Positions 53,001 to 61,928 of a stretch of 64,000 nucleotides of DNA are shown piece after piece. A model generated the notes under the pieces. It worked only from the letters and a program-made list of their open reading frames with translations. It was not told where the DNA came from and ran no database searches. The translations under genes and the position numbers were made by a program. Source of the stretch: Mariniflexile fucanivorans. Its GTDB lineage: Bacteria; Bacteroidota; Bacteroidia; Flavobacteriales; Flavobacteriaceae. The stretch spans positions 186,001 through 250,000 of the forward strand of contig NZ_SLUP01000004.1 of NCBI RefSeq assembly GCF_004341235.1. Direction: 5' to 3'. Every line of letters begins with the position of its first letter. Position 1 is the stretch's first letter.

Positions 53001-54185
53001 TCAGAGAAAACCAGAAACTTAAACTTTCTTAAACAAGATAAGAAAAAATTAGATTCCTATATTGAAATAGTTGTTGAAGATACTGGTATTGGCCTTGATA
53101 AAGAACAACTTAAAAAGATATTTTCGCGCTTTTATAATGTGGATCCACATAAAACAGGTACAGGTATTGGTTTAAATTATACACGTGGTTTGGTTGAACT
53201 TCATGGCGGAGAAATTTTTGTGGAAAGCCAATTCAATAAAGGCAGTAAATTTGTTGTTAGAATTCCTTATAATAAATCGGCAGAGTCAAGTGTTATTAAT
53301 AATGTGAAGGATGAGTTTTTAATAAACTCAATGAAATCTGTTGAGTACGATATGCTTATATCTGATGCTAGCCAAAAGTATGATGATAAAGTGGAAACAA
53401 CAGAGAAGGGCGAATTGCCTACCATATTAATTGTTGAGGACAATAAAGAGCTAAGGGAGCATTTAAGGAATGAACTGAAAATCCGTTATCACATTATTGA
53501 AGCTGTAAATGGGGAAGAAGGGTTGGAAAAAGTATTAAAACATTACCCAGATATTGTTGTTAGCGACGTAATGATGCCAAAAATGGATGGTTTTGAATTG
53601 TGCAAAAAAATAAAATCGGAATTTGAAACCTGTCACATCCCAGTGATTTTATTAACGGCCCGTGCTTTAGAAGAAGATAGAATAGAAGGCTATAAAACAG
53701 GGGCAGATGGTTATTTAGGAAAACCATTTAATTTAAATGTTTTAAAAGCAAGAATTGCTAATTTATTGGAATCTAAACGAATCCTTAGAGAAAAATTCTC
53801 AAAACTTGGGGCTGTTATAAGCTCAAATGAGGTGACCAGTAATTCTATAGATGAAGCATTTCTTGAAAAAACCACCAAAGTTATTTTAGATAATATTAGC
53901 GATATCGATTTTAAATTGGAGCATTTATTGAAAGAAATAGGTATTGGTAGGTCTCAGTTTTACAGAAAAATACAATCTATCACAGGGCAAAACCCAAGTA
54001 ATTTTATTCGAACAATTAGATTGAAATATGCTTCAGAATTATTACTTAAAGGTGCATATACCATTAAAGAAATAACGCATATGTCTGGCTTTAATTCGGC
54101 TGCTTATTTTGGTAAAACTTTCCGTGAATTATATGATATGACACCTAGTGAGTACTTAGAGCAGAATAAGAAAGAAGATGCATAA
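50016..54185 (+). CDS. Hybrid two-component system sensor/AraC regulator (HTCS)
   Basis: 1389-residue regulator spanning the inner membrane. A signal peptide (MKRSLCLIILSFCCNFIFGQ) is followed by a periplasmic domain of about 14 propeller blades (repeated W-x-G-T pattern: FLWFGTIDGLNKY, LWIGTNNGLNLYN). A Y_Y_Y domain (about 740-805) and a membrane span near 812-835 follow. Inside the cell come a histidine kinase (H860 in VSHEFRTPLTLI), an ATPase domain, a receiver with D1184 in SDVMMPKMDGFEL, and a C-terminal AraC helix-turn-helix (about 1285-1385). These proteins bind an oligosaccharide in the periplasm and activate the neighbouring polysaccharide locus. Four matching operator modules lie downstream. 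No domain is missing. Confidence 0.97.
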   Translation: MKRSLCLIILSFCCNFIFGQYTNLKFENLNTDKGLSSSTCLEVFQDSQGFLWFGTIDGLNKYNGYEFKVFRPIINDSTSISNNRINAIQEDKQGNLWIGTNNGLNLYNRHTNTFHQIPLYKQPLITYNPKKIINSLLYNKDENQLWVGTSSGLVKLSLHDDTSDINNLNPVHYSFKFNTVTSLDNNNVNVIVKDKDGFIWVGTNGQHLNKYNPKTDDFYRVLIESKTPYELNHIPKRLFIDSDNDFWIGNDASNFILWQRKTNTFKQVKLTNTSVPFYEFYQDASGIIWIVTDGSGIFLYNKKTGETQQLEHNPMDPFSLPGNQISDVIQGKDGIFWLGTYNQGICKLDITKSNFGHYYYKKGTKNGLNEKIVQSVLQDSKGRIWIGAYNGGLNLFDDKDNTFTTFSHDPNDAESLSSNKMLYTFEANDGDIWVCTLDGGLNKFNPETHKSKRFFHEELDDSTIGQNSVWTGVEDNKGRVWLGLRDEGLDLFDTKNKKFHHYKIGNSKADGLLSNFVFSLFIDSKQRLLVGTSLGLNYINPNELKNEFPKEIKFNDVNVEGIAGNRINYIVEDHLHNIWLGTDIGIYILDSQLNLVKSYFTQDGLPNNLITGLKEDHFHNFWITTRSGLSFLNPKTNQFKNFNTHDGLQGMEYQSKSIEITDDGRILAGGINGFNIFNPKDIVITSSAKLLPTISGLKINDKYVQVGDKINNKFTLKKPLSEADHITLNYNQSNLSFDFIALHYQNQEQVKYAYKMEGLNDEYVVAGNNRVINYSNLQPGDYVFNVKASVDGDWDTAPAASVNIIINSPPWKTWWAYALYVIIAAVILWFFQKYYTESVNSEKEREFDQMKLEFFINVSHEFRTPLTLILNPLDKLITGFNDAEVVKTSAMSIQRSARRLLYLVNQLLDYRKMEVGMAPLQLQKGDIIKFSNDIFTLFKGVASKKGIDYVFSSTSEQLFSFFDFDKIEKILTNLISNAIKFTESGGEIKVSVNRFSEKTRNLNFLKQDKKKLDSYIEIVVEDTGIGLDKEQLKKIFSRFYNVDPHKTGTGIGLNYTRGLVELHGGEIFVESQFNKGSKFVVRIPYNKSAESSVINNVKDEFLINSMKSVEYDMLISDASQKYDDKVETTEKGELPTILIVEDNKELREHLRNELKIRYHIIEAVNGEEGLEKVLKHYPDIVVSDVMMPKMDGFELCKKIKSEFETCHIPVILLTARALEEDRIEGYKTGADGYLGKPFNLNVLKARIANLLESKRILREKFSKLGAVISSNEVTSNSIDEAFLEKTTKVILDNISDIDFKLEHLLKEIGIGRSQFYRKIQSITGQNPSNFIRTIRLKYASELLLKGAYTIKEITHMSGFNSAAYFGKTFRELYDMTPSEYLEQNKKEDA

Positions 54186-54227
54186 GTAATAAATAAATTC
54201 AAATTTTTATAAACCTTGTGGGGCAAA

Positions 54228-54293
54228 TGGGCATTGATTTACTTGATTTGATTCATATTTTATAATATTCTTAGAAAAGTATTTTTATACTTG
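54228..54293 (+). promoter_or_regulatory. Two-site operator and -7 box before GH88-1
   Basis: Distal site 54228-54243 (GGGCATTGATTTACT core), proximal site TGATTCATATTTTATA (54249-54264), 21-bp period, then TATACTTG (54286-54293) after a further 21 bp. No -33 TTG is present at the expected distance, which fits an activator-dependent promoter. Confidence 0.7.
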
Positions 54294-54360
54294 TAGTTAT
54301 AACTTAACTTAAAAAATGCTTGCCTAATTAGTAGTGTTTTTTCATTTAAAGAATTATGAT

Positions 54361-55560
54361 ATGAGAATTTTTAAAATTATTTGTGTTGTTTTTTTAACTG
54401 CCACTCTTTTTGCAAGTTGTGCCAATGAAAAAAAGAAAACACCAAAAACGGATGTTGAAATAGTACTGGACCAAAGTACAACAAAACTAAAAAAAGCTTT
54501 AAAACATCTAAAAAGCTACGATAGCTTGCCTAGAAATATACCAAATGGAAAAAAACATTGGAAACTAGTTGGTGTAAAAGATTGGTGTAGTGGCTTTTGG
54601 CCTGGTGTGTTATGGTATGGTTATGAGCATTCTGGTAACGATTCTATAAAAATAGCAGCCGAAAAATTTACCGAAGCAGTAAAGCCTATTGCTTATTCCA
54701 GTGCAGAAGATCACGACATAGGTTTTCAAATATATTGTAGTTTTGGTAATGGCTACCGTTTAACTGGAAATGAATCTTACAAAGAAGTTATGTTGGCTGC
54801 AGCCGATACTTTAGCAACTTTATATAATCCTATAGTTGGTGCTATTCAGTCTTGGCCTTCAAAGACGGAAATTTATCCACACAACACCATTATTGATAAC
54901 ATGATGAATTTAGAGCTATTATTCTGGGCTGCTAAAAATGGAGAAAATAAAGATCTTTATAATATTGCGGAAAGTCATGCCAATATAACCATGAAATATA
55001 TTGTAAGACCAGATAGTGCCGTATATCATTTGGGCGAGTTCAACGATAAAACAGGCGAATTTATTAAAGGGCATACGCACCAAGGCTATGCAGATGAGTC
55101 TATGTGGGCTAGAGGACAAACTTGGGGTATTTATGGCTTTGCATTGGCATATAGAGAAACCGGTAGGGACGATTTTTTAAATACATCAATCAAATTAGCT
55201 GACCATTTTTTAAACCGTTTGCCAGAAGATGGTATTCCGTATTGGGATTTTGATGATCCAAAAATCCCAAATGCACCTAAAGATGCTTCGGCAGCGGCTG
55301 TTGCAGCTTGTGGTATGCTTGAATTAGCTAACGTATTAAAAGATGAAAAGTTAAAAACAAAATACACCAATGCCGCTAAAAAGTTTGTGAAAATTCTTTC
55401 AACTGAAAAATATTTAAGTGGAAAAACAAATGATGCTTTATTGTTGCATTCAACAGGGCATCATCCTAAAGGTACCGAAATTGATGTTCCAATTATTTAT
55501 GCCGATTATTATTTTATGGAGGCATTAACACGGTTGGAAAAATTAGAGTCATCTCAATAA
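54361..55560 (+). CDS. GH88 unsaturated glucuronyl hydrolase, lipoprotein (copy 1)
   Basis: Hydrolyses the unsaturated uronic acid that polysaccharide lyases leave on the non-reducing end of oligosaccharides. From the ATG at 54361 the protein has 399 residues with a lipobox ending at C20 (LFASC). The alpha6/alpha6-barrel has the two acidic catalytic positions of GH88: D119 in EDHDIGF and D179 in NTIIDNMMN. It also has WCSGFWPGVLWYGYE, GYADESMWARGQTWGIYGFA, IPYWDFDDP and DVPIIYADYYFMEAL. The first in-frame ATG (54334) is rejected because it would precede the signal peptide. A close paralogue lies at 56988. Confidence 0.94.
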   Translation: MRIFKIICVVFLTATLFASCANEKKKTPKTDVEIVLDQSTTKLKKALKHLKSYDSLPRNIPNGKKHWKLVGVKDWCSGFWPGVLWYGYEHSGNDSIKIAAEKFTEAVKPIAYSSAEDHDIGFQIYCSFGNGYRLTGNESYKEVMLAAADTLATLYNPIVGAIQSWPSKTEIYPHNTIIDNMMNLELLFWAAKNGENKDLYNIAESHANITMKYIVRPDSAVYHLGEFNDKTGEFIKGHTHQGYADESMWARGQTWGIYGFALAYRETGRDDFLNTSIKLADHFLNRLPEDGIPYWDFDDPKIPNAPKDASAAAVAACGMLELANVLKDEKLKTKYTNAAKKFVKILSTEKYLSGKTNDALLLHSTGHHPKGTEIDVPIIYADYYFMEALTRLEKLESSQ

Positions 55561-55597
55561 TATGATGTTTTTTAAAAAAATAAAAAAATCAGTAAGT

Positions 55598-56467
55598 ATG
55601 AAAAATTTTAAACTTATTATTTGTGCATGTTTCATATTAAGTGTGCCACAATATTTTTATGGGCAAACCATACCCTATAGCATAGGCCGAATAGTAGTAA
55701 GCTCAGATGGAAATGAGCACGACCACGACGATTGGGCAGCAACACCCTTCACACTCGCTTTATTGGCAGCTAGAAATTTACAAGATAAGTTAACCGTTTA
55801 CACGTTTAGCGACCACATTTGGGGAAGTAATCACGATAAAAGTGATGGCAAGGAGCAAATGCTTAAAAGTGCTTTAGAAGGGAAAGATATCTACCATTTT
55901 AATAAATCTAATTTTATTGAAGCCGTTCAAGATTCAACAAAAGCTATAAATGCCATTACCAAACAAATTAATAAATCTAGCAAAAAAGACCCTTTAACTA
56001 TTGTTGCTGCAGGCCCCATGCAGGTTGTAGGGAGTGCCATTCAAAATGCAAAAAGTTCTAAATTGAAATATGTTCGTATTATTTCTCATTCAAGCTGGAA
56101 TGATAACCATGCCGATAAACCGAACGATTGGGAACAGCATTCCGGTTGGACATGGAAAGAAATAAAAGAAAAGTTTGAGCCAAAAGGACTGATTATAGAT
56201 AGAATAGTAGATCAAAACGGAGGGAAGGATTATGAAGGTATGAAAGCACCTAAAGAGCAATTCGATTGGATTAAAACTACTCACATTCGTGAAAACTCCG
56301 TGGAAAATAAAAAACAGTTAGATTGGTTATATTCTAGACAATTAACCTGTGTTAAAAAAGGTGATTTCGATCCGTCTGATGCTGGTATGGTTATTTATTT
56401 ACTTACAGGTAAACAAAAAACAAATCCAGATGATGCTAGAGCTATTATTGAGAATTTTGTTAAATAA
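55598..56467 (+). CDS. Exported nucleoside-hydrolase-like protein of unknown substrate
   Basis: 289 residues from the ATG at 55598, which gives the signal peptide MKNFKLIICACFILSVPQYFYGQ. The mature start IGRIVVSSDGNEHDHDDWAA resembles the N-terminal Asp cluster of the inosine-uridine nucleoside hydrolase fold. LTIVAAGPMQVVGSAIQNA resembles its G-P-x-T/x-N segment. The classic DTDxxxDD is altered to D-G-N-E-H-D-H-D-D, so a normal nucleosidase role is doubtful. It is placed between two GH88 genes under the same regulator, so action on a sugar or glycoside released from the locus substrate is plausible. Start and fold are fairly sure, function is not. Confidence 0.7.
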   Translation: MKNFKLIICACFILSVPQYFYGQTIPYSIGRIVVSSDGNEHDHDDWAATPFTLALLAARNLQDKLTVYTFSDHIWGSNHDKSDGKEQMLKSALEGKDIYHFNKSNFIEAVQDSTKAINAITKQINKSSKKDPLTIVAAGPMQVVGSAIQNAKSSKLKYVRIISHSSWNDNHADKPNDWEQHSGWTWKEIKEKFEPKGLIIDRIVDQNGGKDYEGMKAPKEQFDWIKTTHIRENSVENKKQLDWLYSRQLTCVKKGDFDPSDAGMVIYLLTGKQKTNPDDARAIIENFVK

Positions 56468-56851
56468 TAAATTATAATGATGAAATTTTTTTAACTAAAT
56501 CAAAAAACATTTTAGCCAGCCTCTTGTGTTTTTCTCATTTTATTTGATTTTTTAGGGTTTAATACCCCGAAGCTTACGCGTCTTCATTTATGGAATTTGA
56601 AATTTCCTTTTTTTTAGAATTTATGCCTCATGGGATTGCCCTGAATTAGTTTAAGAGTGGTACAAAATGTAAAATTTAAAATTATAAAAAAGTCTGTTAA
56701 TAGAAAACTAATTAAATCTGAGCAATCAGAAATGATGCAAATTGGATAATAATTTAGAATGGATTTTCAAACCATATTTTATCAATTGAAACAAATATAT
56801 TCTTTGTTCGAACCAAGTTTTATTAGCAAACAGAGGGGTTTAAAGCCGAAA
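56468..56851. other. Intergenic region without a visible gene
   Basis: About 380 bp with no coding frame. A GC-richer islet at 56555-56590 (GGGTTTAATACCCC followed by GAAGCTTACGCG) and a nearby GGGATTGCCCTGAATTAG look like dispersed-repeat fragments. The operator of GH88-2 begins at 56852. Confidence 0.4.
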
Positions 56852-56917
56852 AGGGTATTAATTTATTAAAAATGATTCATAGTTTATATCAAAAAAAAGT
56901 AAGTATTAATATACTTG
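56852..56917 (+). promoter_or_regulatory. Two-site operator and -7 box before GH88-2
   Basis: Distal AGGGTATTAATTTATT (56852-56867), proximal TGATTCATAGTTTATA (56873-56888), and TATACTTG (56910-56917), with spacings identical to the GH88-1 copy. No -33 TTG. Confidence 0.7.
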
Positions 56918-56987
56918 CATAGTAACATATAACTAAAACTTGGATATGTGTTTTTTTTAAAATTTGTAAAACAAACAAAAATAGTAT

Positions 56988-58211
56988 ATGAGAATTTTCA
57001 AACTTGCTTCTGTAGTTATATGTATAGCATCCCTGTTATCTTGTAATAATCAAAACAAAAAGAAAAGTGAAGACACGGCTATGGTAACCGTCAAAACAAA
57101 CGAGGAAATTGTGCTTGATAAAAGTGTAGTTAAACTTAAAGAAGTTTTGGGGAGTTTAAAATATGCTGATAGTTTTCCAAGAAACATTACCAAAGGTCAA
57201 AAAGAATGGAATGTTGTAGGTGTTAGAGATTGGTGCTCTGGTTTTTGGCCAGGAGTTCTTTGGTATGCGTATGAATATTCTAATGACGAGGTTTTAAAAG
57301 CAGGTGCAGAAAAGTTTACAGAGCCTTTAAAAACGATTGCATATACGCCCGCTGATAATCATGATGTTGGTTTTATGGTTTACTGTAGTTATGGTAATGG
57401 TTATAGGCTTACAGGTAATGAAGAATATAAAAAAATATTATTAGCTGCCGCCGATACGTTAGCAACACTCTACAGCCCTAAAGTAGGGACTATTTTGTCG
57501 TGGCCAAATATGAAACATGAATTTAAATACAATACCATTATTGACAATATGATGAATTTAGAGCTTCTTTTTTGGGCAGCCAAAAATGGGGGTGATAAAA
57601 AGTTATACGACATGGCAGTAAGTCATGCAGATGTTTCAATGAAACGTTTAGTGCGTCCAGATTACTCTATTTATCATGTAACATGTTTTGACGAAAAAAC
57701 AGGTGAGTTTATCGAAGGTAAAACACACCAAGGATATGCCGATGAGTCTATGTGGGCTAGAGGACAAGGATGGGGTATTTATGGTTTTGCGATGTCTTAT
57801 CGTGAAACAGGTAAAGAAGAATACTTAGCAACAGCACAAAAATTAGCCGATCACTTTATAGAACGTTTACCAGAAGACGGTATTCCTTATTGGGATTTTG
57901 ACGATCCTAAAATCCCAAATGCACCAAAAGATGCTTCAGCGGCAGGTGTTGTTGCTTGTGGTATGTTAGAGCTGTCTGAGCAGTTAAAAGATGAAAAATT
58001 AAAAGAAAAGTATTTAAATGCAGCTAAGGATTTGATAACACGTTTAAGTTCTGATGAGTATTTAAGTGGTAACACCAATGATGCACTCTTGTTACACTCA
58101 ACTGGGCATTTTCCTAATAATTCTGAAATAGATGTGCCTATTATTTATGCCGACTATTACTTTATGGAAGCCTTATTAAGATTAAGAAAAATTGAAAGTA
58201 AAAACATATAG
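56988..58211 (+). CDS. GH88 unsaturated glucuronyl hydrolase, lipoprotein (copy 2)
   Basis: 407 residues with a lipobox at C19 (ASLLSC). It has the same barrel and motifs as copy 1: NHDVGFMVYCSYGNGYRL, NTIIDNMMNLELLFWAAKNG, GYADESMWARGQGWGIYGFA, IPYWDFDDPKIPNAPKDASA. The two differ mainly in the linker after the lipobox and around SWPNMKHEFKYN versus SWPSKTEIYPHN, close to the +1/+2 sugar sites. This could mean different linkage or sulfation preferences. It has its own operator and promoter and is followed by a terminator. Confidence 0.94.
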   Translation: MRIFKLASVVICIASLLSCNNQNKKKSEDTAMVTVKTNEEIVLDKSVVKLKEVLGSLKYADSFPRNITKGQKEWNVVGVRDWCSGFWPGVLWYAYEYSNDEVLKAGAEKFTEPLKTIAYTPADNHDVGFMVYCSYGNGYRLTGNEEYKKILLAAADTLATLYSPKVGTILSWPNMKHEFKYNTIIDNMMNLELLFWAAKNGGDKKLYDMAVSHADVSMKRLVRPDYSIYHVTCFDEKTGEFIEGKTHQGYADESMWARGQGWGIYGFAMSYRETGKEEYLATAQKLADHFIERLPEDGIPYWDFDDPKIPNAPKDASAAGVVACGMLELSEQLKDEKLKEKYLNAAKDLITRLSSDEYLSGNTNDALLLHSTGHFPNNSEIDVPIIYADYYFMEALLRLRKIESKNI

Positions 58212-58261
58212 AGTTAGTTTGTTATTTTAGTTAGTTTATGAAACTTAGTTTCATTTTGAGT

Positions 58262-58296
58262 AGCCCTTTAAAATTATGTTTTAAGGGGCTTTTTGT
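58262..58296 (+). terminator. Intrinsic terminator of GH88-2
   Basis: Twelve-base arms AGCCCTTTAAAA / TTTTAAGGGGCT (one G-U), loop TTATG, then TTTTTG. Confidence 0.85.
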
Positions 58297-58440
58297 ATGT
58301 GTTATTTTTAAATAGTTAAGTTTAAAAAACAATTTATTGATGCTTGAAGTTTCTTTTTTTTATGAAAATTTAAGATTTAAAAGTGTAAAATGTATTTATA
58401 TGCTTTTTTATAATTTAATTATATGATTTTGTGCTTAAAA

Positions 58441-58506
58441 TGAATCATAATTTATAAGAATTGCATCATGATTTAGATAATTAATAAATTAAAACATATA
58501 CATTGT
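58441..58506 (+). promoter_or_regulatory. Two-site operator and -7-like box before susC
   Basis: TGAATCATAATTTATA (58441-58456) and TGCATCATGATTTAGA (58462-58477), 21-bp period, then TACATTGT (58499-58506) at the same offset as in the GH88 promoters. A ~170-nt leader follows, containing direct repeats AACTCTAAATT (near 58545 and 58630) and a short hairpin AGAGTT/AACTCT. Confidence 0.65.
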
Positions 58507-58678
58507 TTAACATAATTTTAACATTAGATTCGATGTTTTTTCGAACTCTAAATTGTTAATAATCTAACAAATTAAACTATGAGTAAAAAAGATTGAAAAT
58601 TATCACCATTAAAGAGTTTGTAGTTAATAACTCTAAATTCAACTAAATTCTAATTATTTACTATCAAAAAAACTATTT

Positions 58679-61600
58679 ATGAACAAAACAATTAAACTAA
58701 AAAAGATCTATTTAAAGCTGGTTATGTTATTGGCTTTGTGGTTAAGCTTTTCATTTAGTGCATTACATGCAACTACAGATGTAAAAATAGATGAGCAGAA
58801 CAGAACAATAAAAGGACAAGTCATCAGTGCTGACGACAACATGGGTTTTCCCGGTGTTAACATATTAGTAAAAGGAACAAATATTGGAGCTGTTACAGAT
58901 TTTGATGGAAACTACACTATTAATGTTCCATCAACAAATGCTGTTTTAGTATTCTCTTATATTGGGTTTAAATCTAAAGAAATTACTGTAGGAAATAACA
59001 AAACCATTAATGTCACTTTGGAAGCAGATGTTTCTGCATTAGATGAAGTTATTGTTGTTGGATATGGAACACAAAAAAAGGAATCCTTAACAGGATCTAT
59101 AGAACAGGTTACCTCTGAAGTTTTTGAAAATCGCGCTGTCACTAATGTGGCGTTGTCATTACAAGGGCAATCACCTGGATTAGTGGTTAATAGAACTTCT
59201 TCGCGACCAGGTAATGAAGGTATTGGTTTGCAAATTAGGGGTGCTACTTCAGTTAATGGAGGAAGCCCGTTAATTGTAATCGATGGCGCTCCTGCATTTG
59301 ACGACAGTGAGTTTTACCAAATGAACCCAGATGATATCGAATCTATAAGCGTTCTTAAAGATGGTGCTGCGTCTATATATGGATCCAGAGCAGCAAATGG
59401 TGTAATTTTAGTTACGACTAAAAAAGGTAAGGGTAAAATGAAGGTTGAATTTAATTCCATGCTTAGAATGAATTTCTTAGGCTTAAGACCTCCTGTTCCA
59501 TCTTATCAGCAATATGGACAATTATGGTTGGATGCCGCAGAACAAGATACTACTCCCAATTATTGGAACTGGGGAGAAGCAACTATAAGATCTTTTGCAG
59601 CTGGCTAATCTGGATTTTTTCAAACCCCTACCACCGTTTGGGGATATAATGGATTAATATATATGGCTCCAGCAAACAGATACGATGATTTGTACGGATC
59701 TAACACAGGGCATCAAGAAAGTTTAAGCCTTTCTGGAAGTTCAGACCAAGCAAGATATAGGTTATCTTTTGGCCTCTCCGAATCTGAAGGTGCTTTAAAA
59801 GTAGCTTATGATGGTATAAAACAATATTCTGTAAGACTAAATACTGATTTTGATATTTCAGAAAAATTAACTTTAGGAGCGAATGTTTCCTTGCAAAAAA
59901 ATATTGTTTCTAGCCCTTCATCTTCGTTTGGACAAGCTCTAGTGTCACAAGACCCTCCAGTTTTTCCTGTAAAAAACCCTGATGGGCAATGGTATGCAAA
60001 CTTTGGTAATGCAGGAGGAACTAATTCTATCGCTGGTATTTCAGATGGTGGTAGAGATAATACAGAAGAGACTTTAGCGAAAATTGCTTTGAATCTTAAA
60101 TATGATATAGGTTATGGGTTTAGTGCCAATGCAAGTGCAACCTATAACCAGGTGAACAGCAGACAAGATATTACTATTTTAAATGTATTACTTTATAATT
60201 GGAACGGTGAAGTAGCTAATAACTCAATAAATCAAAATCCAAGTATTGAATCTATAGGTATTACTAAATCTTATCAAACCTATGGTGGTTTTTTAAACTA
60301 TGAGAAAAGCTTAAGCGATCATAACTTTAAAGCCATGGTTGGTATTACTGCTGAAAAGAATGATTTTCAATCACTTTCTGGAAAGAGATTTGGTATCGTA
60401 GATGAAGGAGTATATGATTTAAATGTTGCTACAGGGATTCAGGAAAATGAAGGAGGTCAAACACAAGAAGGTCTCTATTCTTATTTATCTAGAATTAATT
60501 ATGATTATCAAGAAAAATACTTAGTTGAATTTGTTGGTAGACGTGATGGCTCATCTAGATTTGCAGATGGATTTAAATTTAATAATTACGGTAGTGCATC
60601 TGTTGGCTGGAATGTTCATAAAGAAAGTTTTATGGAAAACCTTGATGTTTTAAGCAATTTAAAAGTTAGAGCTAGTATTGGTTCAAGTGGTAATCAAGTA
60701 GGTATTGGTCCTTATGATTATGTATCTACCATAGGAACAGGTACTGCACTTTTTGGTGAAGGAGGGACCTTAAGTGCAACTTCATACATTGATGGACTAA
60801 CAACTACCACTCGTTCGTGGGAAGATGTTGAAATGAAGAATATTGGTATTGATTTTGCGCTGTTTAACAACAAACTTTCTGGTAGTTTTGATACCTACGA
60901 AAGAAAGAACAACGGGATGCTTGTTGGTGAAACCTTCCCTACAGTTTTAGGTGTTCCTGAAGTGCCGGAAACAAATATTGGAAACTTAGTAACCAAAGGA
61001 TGGGAAGCCATGTTAAATTGGAAAGATACAAAAGGAGATTTTTCTTACAACATTGGCGTTAATATGAGCGACAGCAATAATATTTTAGTTAATCTAGAAG
61101 GAGGAAGTGCCATACAATCAGGTTTACGTACAACAGTTGAAGGCTATCCATTAAATTCTTATTTTGTTTGGGAAACAGATGGACTGTTCCAAACACAAGC
61201 AGAAGTTGATGCCTATAATGCACTTTATAATAAATCTGGATCAGAAGTCCCAACGGGTGCTTCGGCATTGCGTATTGGAGATACCAGAAAAGTAGATTTA
61301 GACGGTAATGGGCTTATTAACGATCAAAATGCAGCAGACCCAAACGGAAAAGGACAAGGCGATGTTAAATTTGCAGGAGATGCTCAGGCTCACTATATTT
61401 TTGGTATTAATTTAGGTGCTAAATATAAAGGTTTTGATTTCACAGCCTTTTTTCAAGGTGCTCTAGAACAAAAAGTGAGTAGAGCGGGTGTTAATAATTT
61501 CCCATTCAACAATCCTTGGCCAAACCAAACCATTGCTTATAATGGTCTTACATGGACTGAACAAAATACGGGAGCCACTTACCCTAGGTTGACTGCACAA

Positions 61601-61885
61601 AGAAATCTAGCACGATGGAACTGGACTGATACTGATGTCTTTCTTCAAAATAATAGATATATCCGCCTTAAAACATTAGTTATAGGGTACTCATTACCGT
61701 CTAGCATTTTAGATAAATTAAAAATGGACAAAATAAGATTTTATTTTTCTGGAAATGATCTTTTTGAGTTTAGTTCTTTAGTTGATGGTTTTGATCCTGA
61801 ATCTGGAACTGCTTCCGTTACGGATGATAGATCCATATATCCATTTCAACGTACTATTGCGTTTGGAGTTAATTTAGCGTTTTAA
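58679..61885 (+). pseudogene. susC: SusC-like TonB-dependent outer-membrane transporter, interrupted by in-frame TAA
   Basis: Outer-membrane receptor that imports oligosaccharides with a SusD lid. Codons 1-309 (58679-59605) hold the signal peptide, a carboxypeptidase-like domain (KGQVISADDNMGFPGVNILV), the VVGYGTQKKESLTGS motif and the plug (GVILVTTKKGKGK). Codon 310 is TAA (59606-59608). The same frame then continues without a shift, SGFFQTPTTVWGYNGLIY then MAPANRYDDLYGS, through the whole beta-barrel to 61885 (FQRTIAFGVNLAF). The total of 1068 codons is normal for SusC. It is therefore a single nonsense change or a base-call error; an independent start at 59663 for the second part is unlikely to give a working protein. 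susD follows directly. Confidence 0.9.
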
Positions 61886-61928
61886 GATTATGAAAAAGAT
61901 ACTAATAATTGACAAAAAAAATATACAA

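Noticed and set aside
59663-61885. A separate SusC-barrel gene starting at ATG 59663
   Set aside because: It lies in the same frame as the upstream part and would lack signal peptide and plug; one gene with a nonsense codon is the simpler reading.
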